A stretch of 19,450 nt of DNA from DATEVL01 sp964448245. GTDB lineage: Bacteria; Chloroflexota; Anaerolineae; Anaerolineales; E44-bin32. The stretch spans positions 1 to 19,450 of the forward strand of contig CAYUWF010000039.1 in NCBI GenBank assembly GCA_964448245.1, given 5' to 3'. A program made the position numbers and the translations under genes. The notes beneath the pieces are model-generated. The model saw nothing but the letters and a program-made list of their open reading frames with translations, did no database searches and had not been told where the DNA came from. Positions 7,472 through 15,133 of the stretch are shown one piece after another (position 1 is the first letter of the stretch; the number at the start of each line of letters is the position of its first letter).

Positions 7472-8345
7472 GAGGCAGCCGCCGAGCAGGGCCTGGATGC
7501 CTTCCGCGCCGCGGCTGCTCCCCCACGACGAGGAATTCAGAGAGATTCGGATTGTTGGCGAGGTCGTAGGCTGGGCGAATTTCGTAGAAGGTGAGTTGAG
7601 TTGTGACGAGTGTCGGGGCCCCGAGTGGAGATCCGTTCTTGTCTAAGGCAAGCGCGCATAAGTTGTAGGCTGCCTGGCTGAAGAAGGGCTGGGTAATTGT
7701 GTTGCCATTCAACTCGGACCAGATCAGCAGATAGCGGTCTTGGGCCTGGTCGTAGGCGATCTCCGGCCAGAATGGGTCGCCCACTTGCCCTTCCACAATC
7801 ACGAAATCGACACTCATCGGACCTCCGCTGCGCGTGAAGCGGCGTCCGTGGATTGAAGCCGGAGGGCCTTGTTCAGTCCACCCGATCAAGTATTCGCCGG
7901 AAGTCTGGTTATACGCGGAAGAAGGCCGGGCTTGGTCTCTATCGCCCCCAGCGGCCAGAAAGTCGGTTCCGGTTGGCGCAGCGGCGCTCGACGCGAACGC
8001 TGCCAATGCGACCGGCAGCTCTAGGGTCGGCGGGATCTCGACCTCGCCCTCCTCAGGTGCAGCTCCCGACGGAGTGGCCGTGGCTTCGGGAACCGCTGTT
8101 TCGGTTGGCGTAGAAGATGGCGCATCGGTGAGTGCCGAGGTGGATGAGGACTCGACGGTGGCGCTATCCGAGGCGATTGGTGAGGGGGAAGGCTCAGCGG
8201 TGGGAGTGTCAGACGAGGCACCCTGAGCGCTGGCAGGCCTGATGGCCACAGACAGGGCGAGGAGGAACGCTGAGATCAAGAGGTAGGGCAGGATCGGGTA
8301 CTTCTCCTCCGGCAGCGCCAATTGCCCACAGGCCGACGGGGGCAT
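7446..8345 (-). pseudogene. Secreted propeller-repeat protein, apparently truncated at both ends
   Basis: The frame encodes a hydrophobic signal-like segment (KYPILPYLLISAFLLALSVAI, then ASA-Q), a Ser/Thr/Pro/Glu-rich linker of about 70 residues, and three repeats of the type RP-x-x-AYN-x-x-x-x-EYLIGWTE: RPSSAYNQTSGEYLIGWTE, WPEIAYDQAQDRYLLIWSE and IRPAYDLANNPNLSEFLVVGE. These resemble short beta-propeller blades of exported proteins. After the third repeat the sequence turns into low-complexity Arg/Pro/Ala read antisense through the hflX-start duplicate, so the 3' end looks replaced. The 5' end merges with the tail of a broken membrane gene. Possible starts are ATG 8345 or TTG 8321, neither with a proper ribosome-binding site. 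GGAGGAG lies inside the frame near 8310. A function cannot be assigned. Confidence 0.6.
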
Positions 8346-8693
8346 TGGCGACGTCCGTCGCCAATCCCGATCCCGCGACCACCGCGAATAGGCCAAGCGC
8401 TGCCGCGTTGGCTATGACCCACCAACCGACTCGGTGGATATGTTGCCTCATCGAAAGCCACTGAGCGAAACCTAGAACGGGACCAACCGGAGCGAACATG
8501 AAGATTGCGAATGATAAATATGCACCACCCGCGGGTATAGGGGAGAAGACCAGCAACCCGGTGCTAGCCAAAACGTGGCGAAGCCAATCGTCCCGCCCAG
8601 GGTAAAACCCACAACACCCAGCGCGATGCCAACTGCGGTGGCCAATACCCACTGCAGCCAGAGTGACCAACGGGAGATGCTCCGTTCAAGCAT
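8209..8693 (-). pseudogene. Membrane protein, frameshifted and truncated paralogue of its neighbour
   Basis: The start MLERSISRWSLWLQWVLATAVGIALG aligns with MTVERTPSYWGFWLQWVLATTCGVALG of the gene upstream. After GFTLGGTIGFATF (near 8570) the coding frame changes by one base and continues as STGLLVFSPIPAGGAYLSF..GPVLGFAQWLSMRQHIHRVGWWVIANAAALGLF..VGLWAIGAAGG. This matches the paralogue's GAGQWLVLRRKSSKAAWWVLAS block. The expected last membrane segment is replaced by unrelated sequence near 8305, where the propeller-protein signal begins. A single-base error in the assembly could explain the frame change but not the missing end. The ATG overlaps the preceding stop by 8 nt. Confidence 0.7.
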
Positions 8694-9336
8694 CAGTCAT
8701 GCTCCGGTGGCCCGATGGCGAGGAGCCTGTCTTATGGGCTCCATTCCCCGACCTCATTAGCCACACCAACGCGCCTCCGGTCACAGCGCCAACCGCAAGG
8801 CCGCCGACTATACCGATCGCCAAGTGGCCGCCTTGTGCAGTATCGACCGCGGTCACGACACCAGCCCCTACGATCGCTGCAAAGAGAACGAAAGCGAGCG
8901 TGCTCGCAAGCACCCACCACGCGGCCTTGGAACTCTTCCGGCGCAGAACGAGCCATTGCCCTGCGCCCACCACCAGTCCAAGAGGCGCAAAGAGGGTCTG
9001 CGAAAGGGCAAATGATGAGACAGGCTCGTGCAGCGAGGGATACATGGCAAGGAAACTTCCAGTAAGCAACAGCGCGACACTCAGGACTCCACCGGCAGTA
9101 AGAGCCAAGCCGGTTGCCAGCACCCATCTGAGGGTGAAGGCGAAGGTCCGCCGCGCGGCAAGCCATTGCATAATCCCGATCGCGAATCCCATGATGGCGC
9201 AGATGGGGGCGAAGAGCACAATCAGCGCATCTCCCAGGTTTGCCATGAGCTGAAACCCCAGCGCTACGCCACAGGTGGTCGCCAGCACCCACTGTAGCCA
9301 GAATCCCCAGTAGGAAGGCGTGCGTTCAACAGTCAC
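8686..9336 (-). CDS. Multi-pass membrane protein of unknown function
   Basis: This 216-residue hydrophobic protein has about six predicted membrane segments arranged as two similar halves. WLQWVLATTCGVALGFQL and IMQWLAARRTFAFTLRWVLATGLALTAGG are echoed by GAGQWLVLRRKSSKAAWWVLASTLAFVLFA. The Q-W-L-x-x-R-R turn between helices recurs. I recall similar uncharacterised proteins in Chloroflexota and Cyanobacteria, but no function is known to me. The start is GTG 9336, supported by alignment with the start of the tandem paralogue; there is no clear ribosome-binding site. Base composition here is nearer 57% GC, clearly below the flanking genes. Confidence 0.7.
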   Translation of the reverse strand: MTVERTPSYWGFWLQWVLATTCGVALGFQLMANLGDALIVLFAPICAIMGFAIGIMQWLAARRTFAFTLRWVLATGLALTAGGVLSVALLLTGSFLAMYPSLHEPVSSFALSQTLFAPLGLVVGAGQWLVLRRKSSKAAWWVLASTLAFVLFAAIVGAGVVTAVDTAQGGHLAIGIVGGLAVGAVTGGALVWLMRSGNGAHKTGSSPSGHRSMTDA

Positions 9337-9686
9337 AGCAGTCGGGCGCGGCCGACACGAAAGCCCGGCTCACAAATGTGGCCGGGCTGCCAGCTCTCGT
9401 GTGGTCTTTCCCCTCGGTGCGCATCTTGTCAACAACCCTACGGCAACTTCCAACAAGGTGCAAGGCCGTCCAGCCATTCTGGCATCGTTTGGGATCGATT
9501 GAAGGAACCTGGCCAAAGGCGACCCTGCAGTCGGGGGGAGAGACGAAAATCTAGCCAGATTAGCCTCGCGCTTTCCGGCCACAAGCCTGGTGGTAAGAGA
9601 AACGATAGGCGGACGGGGAAGTACGCTCAGCGAACTCGGCGGCATGCTGCTAATCCTGAAATCCGACCCATCCACCGTGGTCGCTG
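9337..9686. other. 350-base non-coding gap upstream of hflX
   Basis: It contains one large hairpin (9356-9401) and otherwise no gene I can support. Short open frames exist on both strands but have no recognisable sequence or start context. Composition resembles the islet rather than hflX. The last part holds the hflX -10 region. Confidence 0.5.
9356..9401. terminator. Large hairpin upstream of the membrane gene
   Basis: AGCCCGGC (9362-9369) and GCCGGGCT (9381-9388) form a perfect 8-bp stem. Within it CAC-AAAT-GTG can pair, and outside it CACGA (9356-9360) pairs with TCGTG (9397-9401) across a bulge. There is no long T-run on either strand. It may be a bidirectional terminator or a mobile-element remnant at the islet edge. 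Confidence 0.4.
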
Positions 9687-9692
9687 TATAAT
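9687..9692 (+). promoter_or_regulatory. -10 element of hflX, probable leaderless start
   Basis: TATAAT is a perfect -10 hexamer that ends 6 nt before the hflX ATG, so the transcript should begin at the start codon with no room for a Shine-Dalgarno site. No good -35 is visible 17 bp upstream. Confidence 0.6.
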
Positions 9693-9722
9693 CCGCTCAT
9701 GCCGAAGCAGCCCCTGCCGACC
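9691..9722 (+). repeat. 32-bp direct repeat, right copy (functional hflX start)
   Basis: This copy covers the end of the -10 element and the first eight codons of hflX. It pairs with 7440-7471, 2,251 bp upstream, and the two bracket the lower-GC islet. Confidence 0.85.
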
Positions 9723-11114
9723 CAGGCGCCGCGCGAGCGCGCGTATCTGGTTGGGGTGGGGATCGACGGCGTCGAAGCCCTCCTATCCCCGGAAGATTCC
9801 CTGGTCGAACTGGCTCGCCTGGCGGAGACCGCCGGCCTGAAAGTAGTCGGCGCCACGGTGCAGCGCCTTCGCCGTCCGGATGCCAAGACGCTCCTCAGCT
9901 CGGGCAAGGTGACGGCGACGCGCGACCTGGCCGAAGAAACGCTGGCCGACGTCGTGATCTTCGACGGCGAGCTCTCCCCGCGGCACCAGCGCGAGCTGGA
10001 GGGGGCGCTGGGGGAGGACCTGCGCTTGCTCGACCGCACGGCGCTGATCCTCGACATCTTTGCCCAGCATGCCCACAGCCGCGAGGGCGCGCTGCAAGTC
10101 GAGCTGGCGCAGTACGAGTACCGACTGCCGCGCCTCACGCGCGCCTGGACGCACCTGGCGCGTCAGGCCGGCGGCGGCGCCGGGCGCACCGGCACCGTCG
10201 GCGGGGTCGGCCTGCGGGGGCCGGGCGAGACCCAGCTGGAAATCGACCGACGGGACATCGGCCGGCGCATCGCTCACCTGCGCAAGGAACTCGATCGGGT
10301 GCGGGCCCACCGCAGCCGCTACCGGGATCGCCGCCGGCGGGCGGCCGTCCCGACCGTGGCGCTCGTCGGCTACACCAATGCCGGCAAGTCGACGCTTCTG
10401 AATCGTTTGGCCGGATCCGATGCGGTCGTGGCGGATCAGTTGTTCGCCACGCTCGATCCGATGACCCGCCGCCTGGGACTGCCCGATGGGCGCACGGCGC
10501 TCGTCACGGACACCGTCGGGTTCATCCAGAAGCTGCCGACGATGCTCATCGCCGCCTTTCGCGCCACGCTGGAGGAGATCTCGGAGGCCGATCTGCTGGT
10601 TCACGTCGTCGACGTCAGCCATCCTGCCGCCGAAGCTCAAGCCCGGGCGGTGGAAGCGACGCTGGAGGAGATCGGCGCGGCGAGCGTGCCGGTGGTGACG
10701 GCCCTCAACAAGGTCGACCTGTTGGGGGATCGCGCTTCGTCGCGTCTTCGCACCCCGGAGGGGCATCCCGGAGGGGACCGCCAGCGATTGATGGATTTCG
10801 TCGATGCGTTCGACCGCGCTATCCCGATCTCGGCGCACACCGGCGAAGGCCTGGCGGCCCTCTTGCGGGCGGTCGAAGACGAGCTCGACCGCGCCCTGGT
10901 TCAGGTCGACGCTCGCATCACCTACGAGCACGGCGGCCTGCTCTCGAGAATGTACCAGGCCGGCGTTGTCGAAAGGGTCGACCATGAAGAGCTTGCCATC
11001 CACGTGCGCGCCAGGCTGCCTATAGACTTGGCCCAGGAAGTCGGGCAGATCGCATTGAAGCCTCTTCGCAAGATCGGCGTGCGGGCCCACCCTCGCCAGA
11101 CCGCCCGTCGCTGA
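9699..11114 (+). CDS. hflX: GTPase HflX with 16-residue insertion
   Basis: HflX is a ribosome-associated GTPase that splits stalled or hibernating 70S ribosomes under stress. This 471-residue protein has the N-terminal HflX domain (about 15-205), with the diagnostic GGVGLRGPGETQLEIDRR (residues 168-185) and a coiled helix. The GTPase domain follows: G1 GYTNAGKS (224-231), switch I with FATLDPMTR, G3 DTVGF (271-275), G4 NKVD (337-340) and G5 SAHTGEG (378-384), then a C-terminal domain. Between G4 and G5 lies DRASSRLRTPEGHPGG (344-359), which is also found in the tyrosine recombinase at 15134-16171. Removing it leaves NKVDLLGDRQRLMDF, a normal family spacing, so it is an in-frame insertion, probably in a surface loop. 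All GTPase motifs are intact. The FAD-oxidoreductase gene starts 57 nt downstream. Confidence 0.96.
   Translation: MPKQPLPTQAPRERAYLVGVGIDGVEALLSPEDSLVELARLAETAGLKVVGATVQRLRRPDAKTLLSSGKVTATRDLAEETLADVVIFDGELSPRHQRELEGALGEDLRLLDRTALILDIFAQHAHSREGALQVELAQYEYRLPRLTRAWTHLARQAGGGAGRTGTVGGVGLRGPGETQLEIDRRDIGRRIAHLRKELDRVRAHRSRYRDRRRRAAVPTVALVGYTNAGKSTLLNRLAGSDAVVADQLFATLDPMTRRLGLPDGRTALVTDTVGFIQKLPTMLIAAFRATLEEISEADLLVHVVDVSHPAAEAQARAVEATLEEIGAASVPVVTALNKVDLLGDRASSRLRTPEGHPGGDRQRLMDFVDAFDRAIPISAHTGEGLAALLRAVEDELDRALVQVDARITYEHGGLLSRMYQAGVVERVDHEELAIHVRARLPIDLAQEVGQIALKPLRKIGVRAHPRQTARR
10728..10779 (+). repeat. 52-bp intragenic repeat, copy 1 (in hflX)
   Basis: It is identical base for base to the complement of 15706-15757 and read in the same frame, giving DRASSRLRTPEGHPGGD. 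Inside are two CCCGGAGGGG decamers separated by CAT, and a self-complementary CCCCGGAGGGG. The ends carry GAT and GAC, as if a 48-bp unit had been inserted with a near-duplicated target triplet. Confidence 0.92.
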
Positions 11115-11145
11115 CGGCGCCCCCTCCGAAGGAGTCGATTCGCCG

Positions 11146-11175
11146 ATGCGTTCCAGGTCGGTTCCCGCCTCATGA
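11146..11175 (+). CDS. Possible 9-codon leader peptide coupled to the FAD-oxidoreductase gene
   Basis: ATG 11146 opens MRSRSVPAS and ends at a TGA that overlaps the next gene's ATG (ATGA). AAGGAG lies 11 nt upstream of it, while the large gene itself has no ribosome-binding site (CCCGCCTC precedes its ATG). Ribosomes finishing the short frame could restart on the large gene. The frame is so short that chance is quite possible. Confidence 0.3.
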   Translation: MRSRSVPAS

Positions 11176-14114
11176 ATCGCTCCCAGGCGGAAGCCCTGCG
11201 CGAGATGCGCGCTTTTCTGGCCGATCTCGGCAGCGACGCGCGCTTCGATCCCATCACGACGGCCCTCTACAGTACGGATGCCTCCAACCATCAGGTCGCG
11301 CCGCTGGGCGTGGTGCTGCCGCGCCACCGCGACGAGGTGTGCGCCATCGTGGCCAAGGCGGCCGAGGTGGGTTTGCCGGTCCTGGCGCGGGGGGCCGGGA
11401 CGAGTCTGGGGGGTCAGGCGGTCGGGGCCTGCCTCGTTCTGGACACGGCCCGCCACCTGAATCAGATTCGAGCGATCGACCGGGACGGCCAGATGGCGAC
11501 CGTGGAGCCGGGCGTCGTCTGCCAGGCGCTCAACGCTGCCGCCGCCCCGGCGCGGCTGCAGTATGGCCCGGACCCGGCCTCCGCGGACCGCGCCACGTTC
11601 GGCGGAATGCTGGGCAACAACGCCACCGGAGCGCACTCGATTCGCTACGGTATGTCGTCCGATCACCTCCTGCGGGCGACCTATGTCCTTGGGGATGGGA
11701 ACCTGGCCGCGTTCACCGCGGTCACCGCGGAGGAAGCCGCGCGCCGGAGCGTGGGGACGACGATCGAGTCGGGGATCTACCGGACGGCGCTCGAGCTGCG
11801 CCGGACGACCGCCGAGGAGATCCGCCGCCGCTGGCCGCGCACCTGGCGCCGGGCCTCGGGTTACGGTCTGAATTACCTGGTAGGGCACACGCCCGACTCG
11901 CCTCCGGCCTGGTATCGGGCGCCGGCGCCTTACTTCGACGACAGGACGATCAACATCCCCGGCGCCTTGTGCGGGTCGGAAGGGACGCTGGGGATTCTGG
12001 TCGAGGCCGAAGTCCGGCTTGTCCCCAAACCGCGCGCCACGGCGCTGCTGCTGCTGTCATTCGACTCCGTTGTCGAAGCGTGCCAAGCAACGGCGGCGCT
12101 GCTCGAAGCCGCGCCGGCGGCGATCGAACTTGTGCCGGCGGCGCTCCTCGAGCGGGCGCGGCAGGTCCCCGCGTACGCACGCAAGCTTGGCTTTCTCGAG
12201 CGAGTGCCCAGGTCACTCCTGGCGGTCGAGTTCGAAGGGGAGACGCCGCTGGCGGCGGCCGCGGCCGCGCGCCAGGCGGGATTTAGGGGGACTGTCCTGG
12301 AAGACGCAGCGGCTCAGGGCGGATTTTGGGATGTGCGCAGGGCGGGCCTCGGGCTGCTGATGTCTGTGCCGGGGGATGTCAAGCCGAACACTTTCATCGA
12401 AGACGTGGCCGTTCCGATCGGCTCGCTGGCGGAATATGTCGGCCGGGTCGATAAGATTCTGGCCGATCACGGGACGTACGGCGAGTGGTATGCCCATGCC
12501 TCGGCCGGCTGCCTGCACCTGCGGCCGGTGCTCAACCTGAAGTCGGACGAGGGCCGGCGAGACATGCGGCGCATCGCCGAGGCGATCGTGGCGGTGGCGT
12601 GCGAGCTGGGGGGTGCCGTCTCCGGAGAGCACGGCGACGGTCTGTCGCACACCGCGTTCAACGAGCTGCTTTTCGGGCCCGTACTGACCGACGCCTTTCG
12701 GCAGTGGAAACGCTCCTTCGACCCGCAGGGGATTCTGAATCCGGGGAAGGTCGTTGTGATGCCCGGTGAGCCGGTCCCTCAGATCGACGGCGAGATGCGC
12801 TATCGGCCGGATTACGGTCTGCGGCTTGCCGTTGAACCGCACTTCGCCTATCGCCGGGAACAAGGCCTGCTGCGGGCACTGGAGTCGTGCAGCGGGGTGG
12901 GGGTGTGCCGCAAAGCCGGCGGGATCATGTGCCCGTCGTACCAGGCGACGCGCGAGGAGGCCGACAGCACGCGCGGCCGTGCGAACGCGCTGCGGGCGGC
13001 GCTGACCGGTGCGCTCCCGGTCGAGACGCTGTTTCGCCCGGAGATGCATCGCGTCCTCGACCTGTGCCTGGAGTGCAAGGGGTGCAAGGCCGAGTGCCCG
13101 ACGGGCGTCGACATGGCTCGCATCAAAGCCGAGTACCTGGCCCTGTATCAGCGAAGACACGGCGTGCCGTTTCGGTCGCGCCTCTTCGGGGAGATCGCCC
13201 GCGTTCAGGAGGCGCTGTCCCCCGTCGCCTTCCTCCAGAACGGACTCCGCCGGACGCGTATCTTCCGTGGCGCGCTCGATCTGGCGCTCGGGATTGATCG
13301 CCGCCGCACGCTTCCGGCCCTCCGGCGCCGCTCTTTCCGCAAGTCCGTGCCGATCCTTGAACCTCAGGCGGCCGACGACGGGGACCGCGTGGTGCTCTTT
13401 GTCGACACCTTCACCGACCATAACGAGCCGGAGGTGGGCGAGGCGGTGCTCCGTCTCATGAAGGCGGCTCGAATCACCGCGGGCAGGGCGCCGGGGCAGG
13501 TCTGCTGTGGCCGCCCGATGATCTCGAAGGGGCTGCTGACCGAAGCGCGCCGGCTGGCGCGGAGGAACATCGATGCCCTCGCCCCGTACGCGCGGGCGGG
13601 AATCCCCATCCTCGGGCTCGAGCCCTCCTGCCTGCTGACGCTGCGCGACGAGTACCTCGAGTTCTTCCCGGACGATGAAAACGCCAGAGCGGTGGCCAAC
13701 GCCACGCGCCTTCTCGAGGAGCTCCTCCTGGAGGACGGGGCAGCGCGCCTGGCCCGACTCAACCTGCGGCCGTCCGCCCGGAAGGTCCTGGTCCACAATC
13801 ACTGCCATTCCCGCGCCCTCGTCGGATCCGGGCCGATGCTCGAGTTGCTGCTAGGTTCAGGCGCCGATGTACAGGAGACAACGGCCGGTTGCTGCGGCAT
13901 GGCCGGGTCGTTCGGTTACGAGCGCGAGCATTACGGCCTGTCGATGCAGATCGGGGAGATGAGGCTGTTCCCCGAGGCCCGCCAGGCGGCCGAAGCCGGG
14001 ACAATCATCGTCGCCCCGGGCATGTCCTGCAGGACGCAAGTGCGCGACGGGGCGGGCGCGGTCGCATTGCATCCGGCAGTGTTCCTCGCCGGGTGCCTTG
14101 AGACCTCTGAATGA
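11172..14114 (+). CDS. FAD-linked oxidoreductase with Fe-S and CCG domains (D-2-hydroxyacid dehydrogenase type)
   Basis: This 980-residue fusion resembles E. coli YdiJ and GlcD+GlcF-type dehydrogenases, which oxidise D-lactate, D-2-hydroxyglutarate or related hydroxyacids and pass electrons to the respiratory chain. The N-terminal PCMH-type FAD-binding domain has LARGAGTSLGGQAVG (about residues 70-84) and CGSEGTLGILVEAEVRLVP. The FAD-oxidase C-terminal domain follows, with VSGEHGDG and NPGKVV. A ferredoxin-like segment then has two cysteine groups: CSGVGVCRKAGGIMCPSYQ (about 573-591) and CLECKGCKAECP (about 632-643). The C-terminal CCG/heterodisulfide-reductase-like domain has CCGRP, GLEPSCL, HNHCHSRAL and GCCGMAGSFGYE. 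The substrate cannot be read from sequence. The 4-nt overlap with ctaA links it to aerobic respiration. The start is ATG 11172, which places family-like sequence from the first helix. Confidence 0.9.
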   Translation: MNRSQAEALREMRAFLADLGSDARFDPITTALYSTDASNHQVAPLGVVLPRHRDEVCAIVAKAAEVGLPVLARGAGTSLGGQAVGACLVLDTARHLNQIRAIDRDGQMATVEPGVVCQALNAAAAPARLQYGPDPASADRATFGGMLGNNATGAHSIRYGMSSDHLLRATYVLGDGNLAAFTAVTAEEAARRSVGTTIESGIYRTALELRRTTAEEIRRRWPRTWRRASGYGLNYLVGHTPDSPPAWYRAPAPYFDDRTINIPGALCGSEGTLGILVEAEVRLVPKPRATALLLLSFDSVVEACQATAALLEAAPAAIELVPAALLERARQVPAYARKLGFLERVPRSLLAVEFEGETPLAAAAAARQAGFRGTVLEDAAAQGGFWDVRRAGLGLLMSVPGDVKPNTFIEDVAVPIGSLAEYVGRVDKILADHGTYGEWYAHASAGCLHLRPVLNLKSDEGRRDMRRIAEAIVAVACELGGAVSGEHGDGLSHTAFNELLFGPVLTDAFRQWKRSFDPQGILNPGKVVVMPGEPVPQIDGEMRYRPDYGLRLAVEPHFAYRREQGLLRALESCSGVGVCRKAGGIMCPSYQATREEADSTRGRANALRAALTGALPVETLFRPEMHRVLDLCLECKGCKAECPTGVDMARIKAEYLALYQRRHGVPFRSRLFGEIARVQEALSPVAFLQNGLRRTRIFRGALDLALGIDRRRTLPALRRRSFRKSVPILEPQAADDGDRVVLFVDTFTDHNEPEVGEAVLRLMKAARITAGRAPGQVCCGRPMISKGLLTEARRLARRNIDALAPYARAGIPILGLEPSCLLTLRDEYLEFFPDDENARAVANATRLLEELLLEDGAARLARLNLRPSARKVLVHNHCHSRALVGSGPMLELLLGSGADVQETTAGCCGMAGSFGYEREHYGLSMQIGEMRLFPEARQAAEAGTIIVAPGMSCRTQVRDGAGAVALHPAVFLAGCLETSE

Positions 14115-15061
14115 ACACCAATAGCCATCCGTCAGGCTCGGAGCCGTTCGCACGCTTCGCCTGGGCCGTGCTTGCGGTCAACCTGGCCGTGGTCTTGTGG
14201 GGCGCCGTGGTACGGGCGACCGGCTCCGGCGCTGGGTGCGGCGGCCATTGGCCGTTGTGCAACGGCGAGGTCTTGCCGAGCGCCGCCGGCCAAGCGACCC
14301 TGATCGAGTTCGCCCATCGGGTGGGAAGCGGCCTGGCGCTGGTCCTTGTGGGCGTCCTGTGGACCTGGGCTCTGCGCCGGTTTCCCCGCGCTCACCCCGC
14401 TCGCAAGTGGGCCTGGGCGGCCCTCGGGTTGATCGTCGTCGAGGCGCTTGTCGGCGCCGGGATTGTTCTGTTGCAGTGGGTGGGAGAGGACGCCTCGACG
14501 GGCCGCGGCATCAGCATCGCCCTGCATCTCACCATCACTTTCGGATTAGGTGCGAGCCTGGCTCTGGTCGCGTGGCACGGCGGAGCGACGCGGGAGCGGG
14601 TGCCGCCTCCGGTTCCGACGGCCATCGCCACCGTGCTGGTGCTTGGGATGGTCGTCGTCGGGATGTCCGGGGCGGTCACGGCGTTGGGCGATACCCTCTT
14701 TCCGCCCCTGACATTGGCGGAAGGGCTTACCCAGGACATCGCCCCCGGCGCCCATTGGCTGATTCGGCTGCGCGCCCTCCACCCGCTTCTGGCCGGCGCG
14801 GTCGTGGTCGGTGGCATCCGGTGGGCTGACGCGCGCCGCCGGGTGGTCCTCCTGCGGGGGGCGAAGTGGCGGCTGACGGCACTGCGTGGACTACTGCTGA
14901 TTCAACTCGCGGCGGGCGCGGCGAATGTCATTCTGCTGGCGCCGGTGTGGCTGCAGATCGTGCACTTGCTGCTGGCAAACTTGATCTGGCTGTTGCTGAT
15001 TGTCGGCCTGGCAGAAGCCGGAAGGCAGAACAAGACACCGCCGGTGGCGGTGGTCCCCTGA
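14111..15061 (+). CDS. ctaA: Heme A synthase (COX15/CtaA family)
   Basis: Heme A synthase oxidises the C8 methyl of heme O to a formyl group, giving heme A for aa3-type cytochrome oxidases. This 316-residue membrane protein has about eight hydrophobic helices. After helix 1 it has GAVVRATGSGAGCGGHWPLC, with the conserved extracytoplasmic cysteine pair C43/C50, as in Bacillus CtaA. Heme-ligand histidines lie in EFAHR (H69), IALHLTI, RLRALHPLLAG and LQIVHLLLAN. Its ATG overlaps the preceding stop by 4 nt (ATGA), so it is translationally coupled to the FAD oxidoreductase. No ctaB or oxidase subunit gene is in the window. Confidence 0.93.
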   Translation: MNTNSHPSGSEPFARFAWAVLAVNLAVVLWGAVVRATGSGAGCGGHWPLCNGEVLPSAAGQATLIEFAHRVGSGLALVLVGVLWTWALRRFPRAHPARKWAWAALGLIVVEALVGAGIVLLQWVGEDASTGRGISIALHLTITFGLGASLALVAWHGGATRERVPPPVPTAIATVLVLGMVVVGMSGAVTALGDTLFPPLTLAEGLTQDIAPGAHWLIRLRALHPLLAGAVVVGGIRWADARRRVVLLRGAKWRLTALRGLLLIQLAAGAANVILLAPVWLQIVHLLLANLIWLLLIVGLAEAGRQNKTPPVAVVP

Positions 15062-15062
15062 A

Positions 15063-15096
15063 TATCCTTCTTGCTCCGGCCGGACCGTCAAGGATA
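15063..15096. terminator. Inverted repeat between convergent ctaA and the recombinase gene
   Basis: TATCCTT (15063-15069) and AAGGATA (15090-15096) are perfect complements, and the 20-nt interior contains TCCGGCCGGA, itself self-complementary. It starts 2 nt after the ctaA stop and lies 38 nt from the convergent gene's stop. A bidirectional terminator is likely, although T-runs are absent. Confidence 0.5.
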
Positions 15097-15133
15097 GGAC
15101 TACCAAGGCGGGCGCAAACGGGATCCCGGCTGG

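Noticed and set aside
9455..9485. Possible second sigma-54 element on the minus strand (TGGCTGG..CCTTGC)
   Set aside because: The GG and GC dinucleotides are not 10 nt apart, so it does not fit the invariant spacing.
9370..9675. 101-codon minus-strand frame in the gap before hflX
   Set aside because: It has no ribosome site and no recognisable or plausible protein sequence, and it runs through the large hairpin region.
7440..9722. CRISPR array or integron attC sites
   Set aside because: There are only two copies, 2.25 kb apart, with coding identity to the hflX start; there is no regular spacing and no integron structure.
9783..11888. 701-codon open frame antisense to hflX and the following gene
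   Set aside because: It is the mirror of high-GC codon bias opposite two well-identified genes and has no recognisable domain.
12213..13808. 531-codon antisense open frame opposite the FAD oxidoreductase
   Set aside because: Same reason: the plus-strand protein carries full FAD, Fe-S and CCG motifs, and the antisense product is Arg/Gln-rich with no family.
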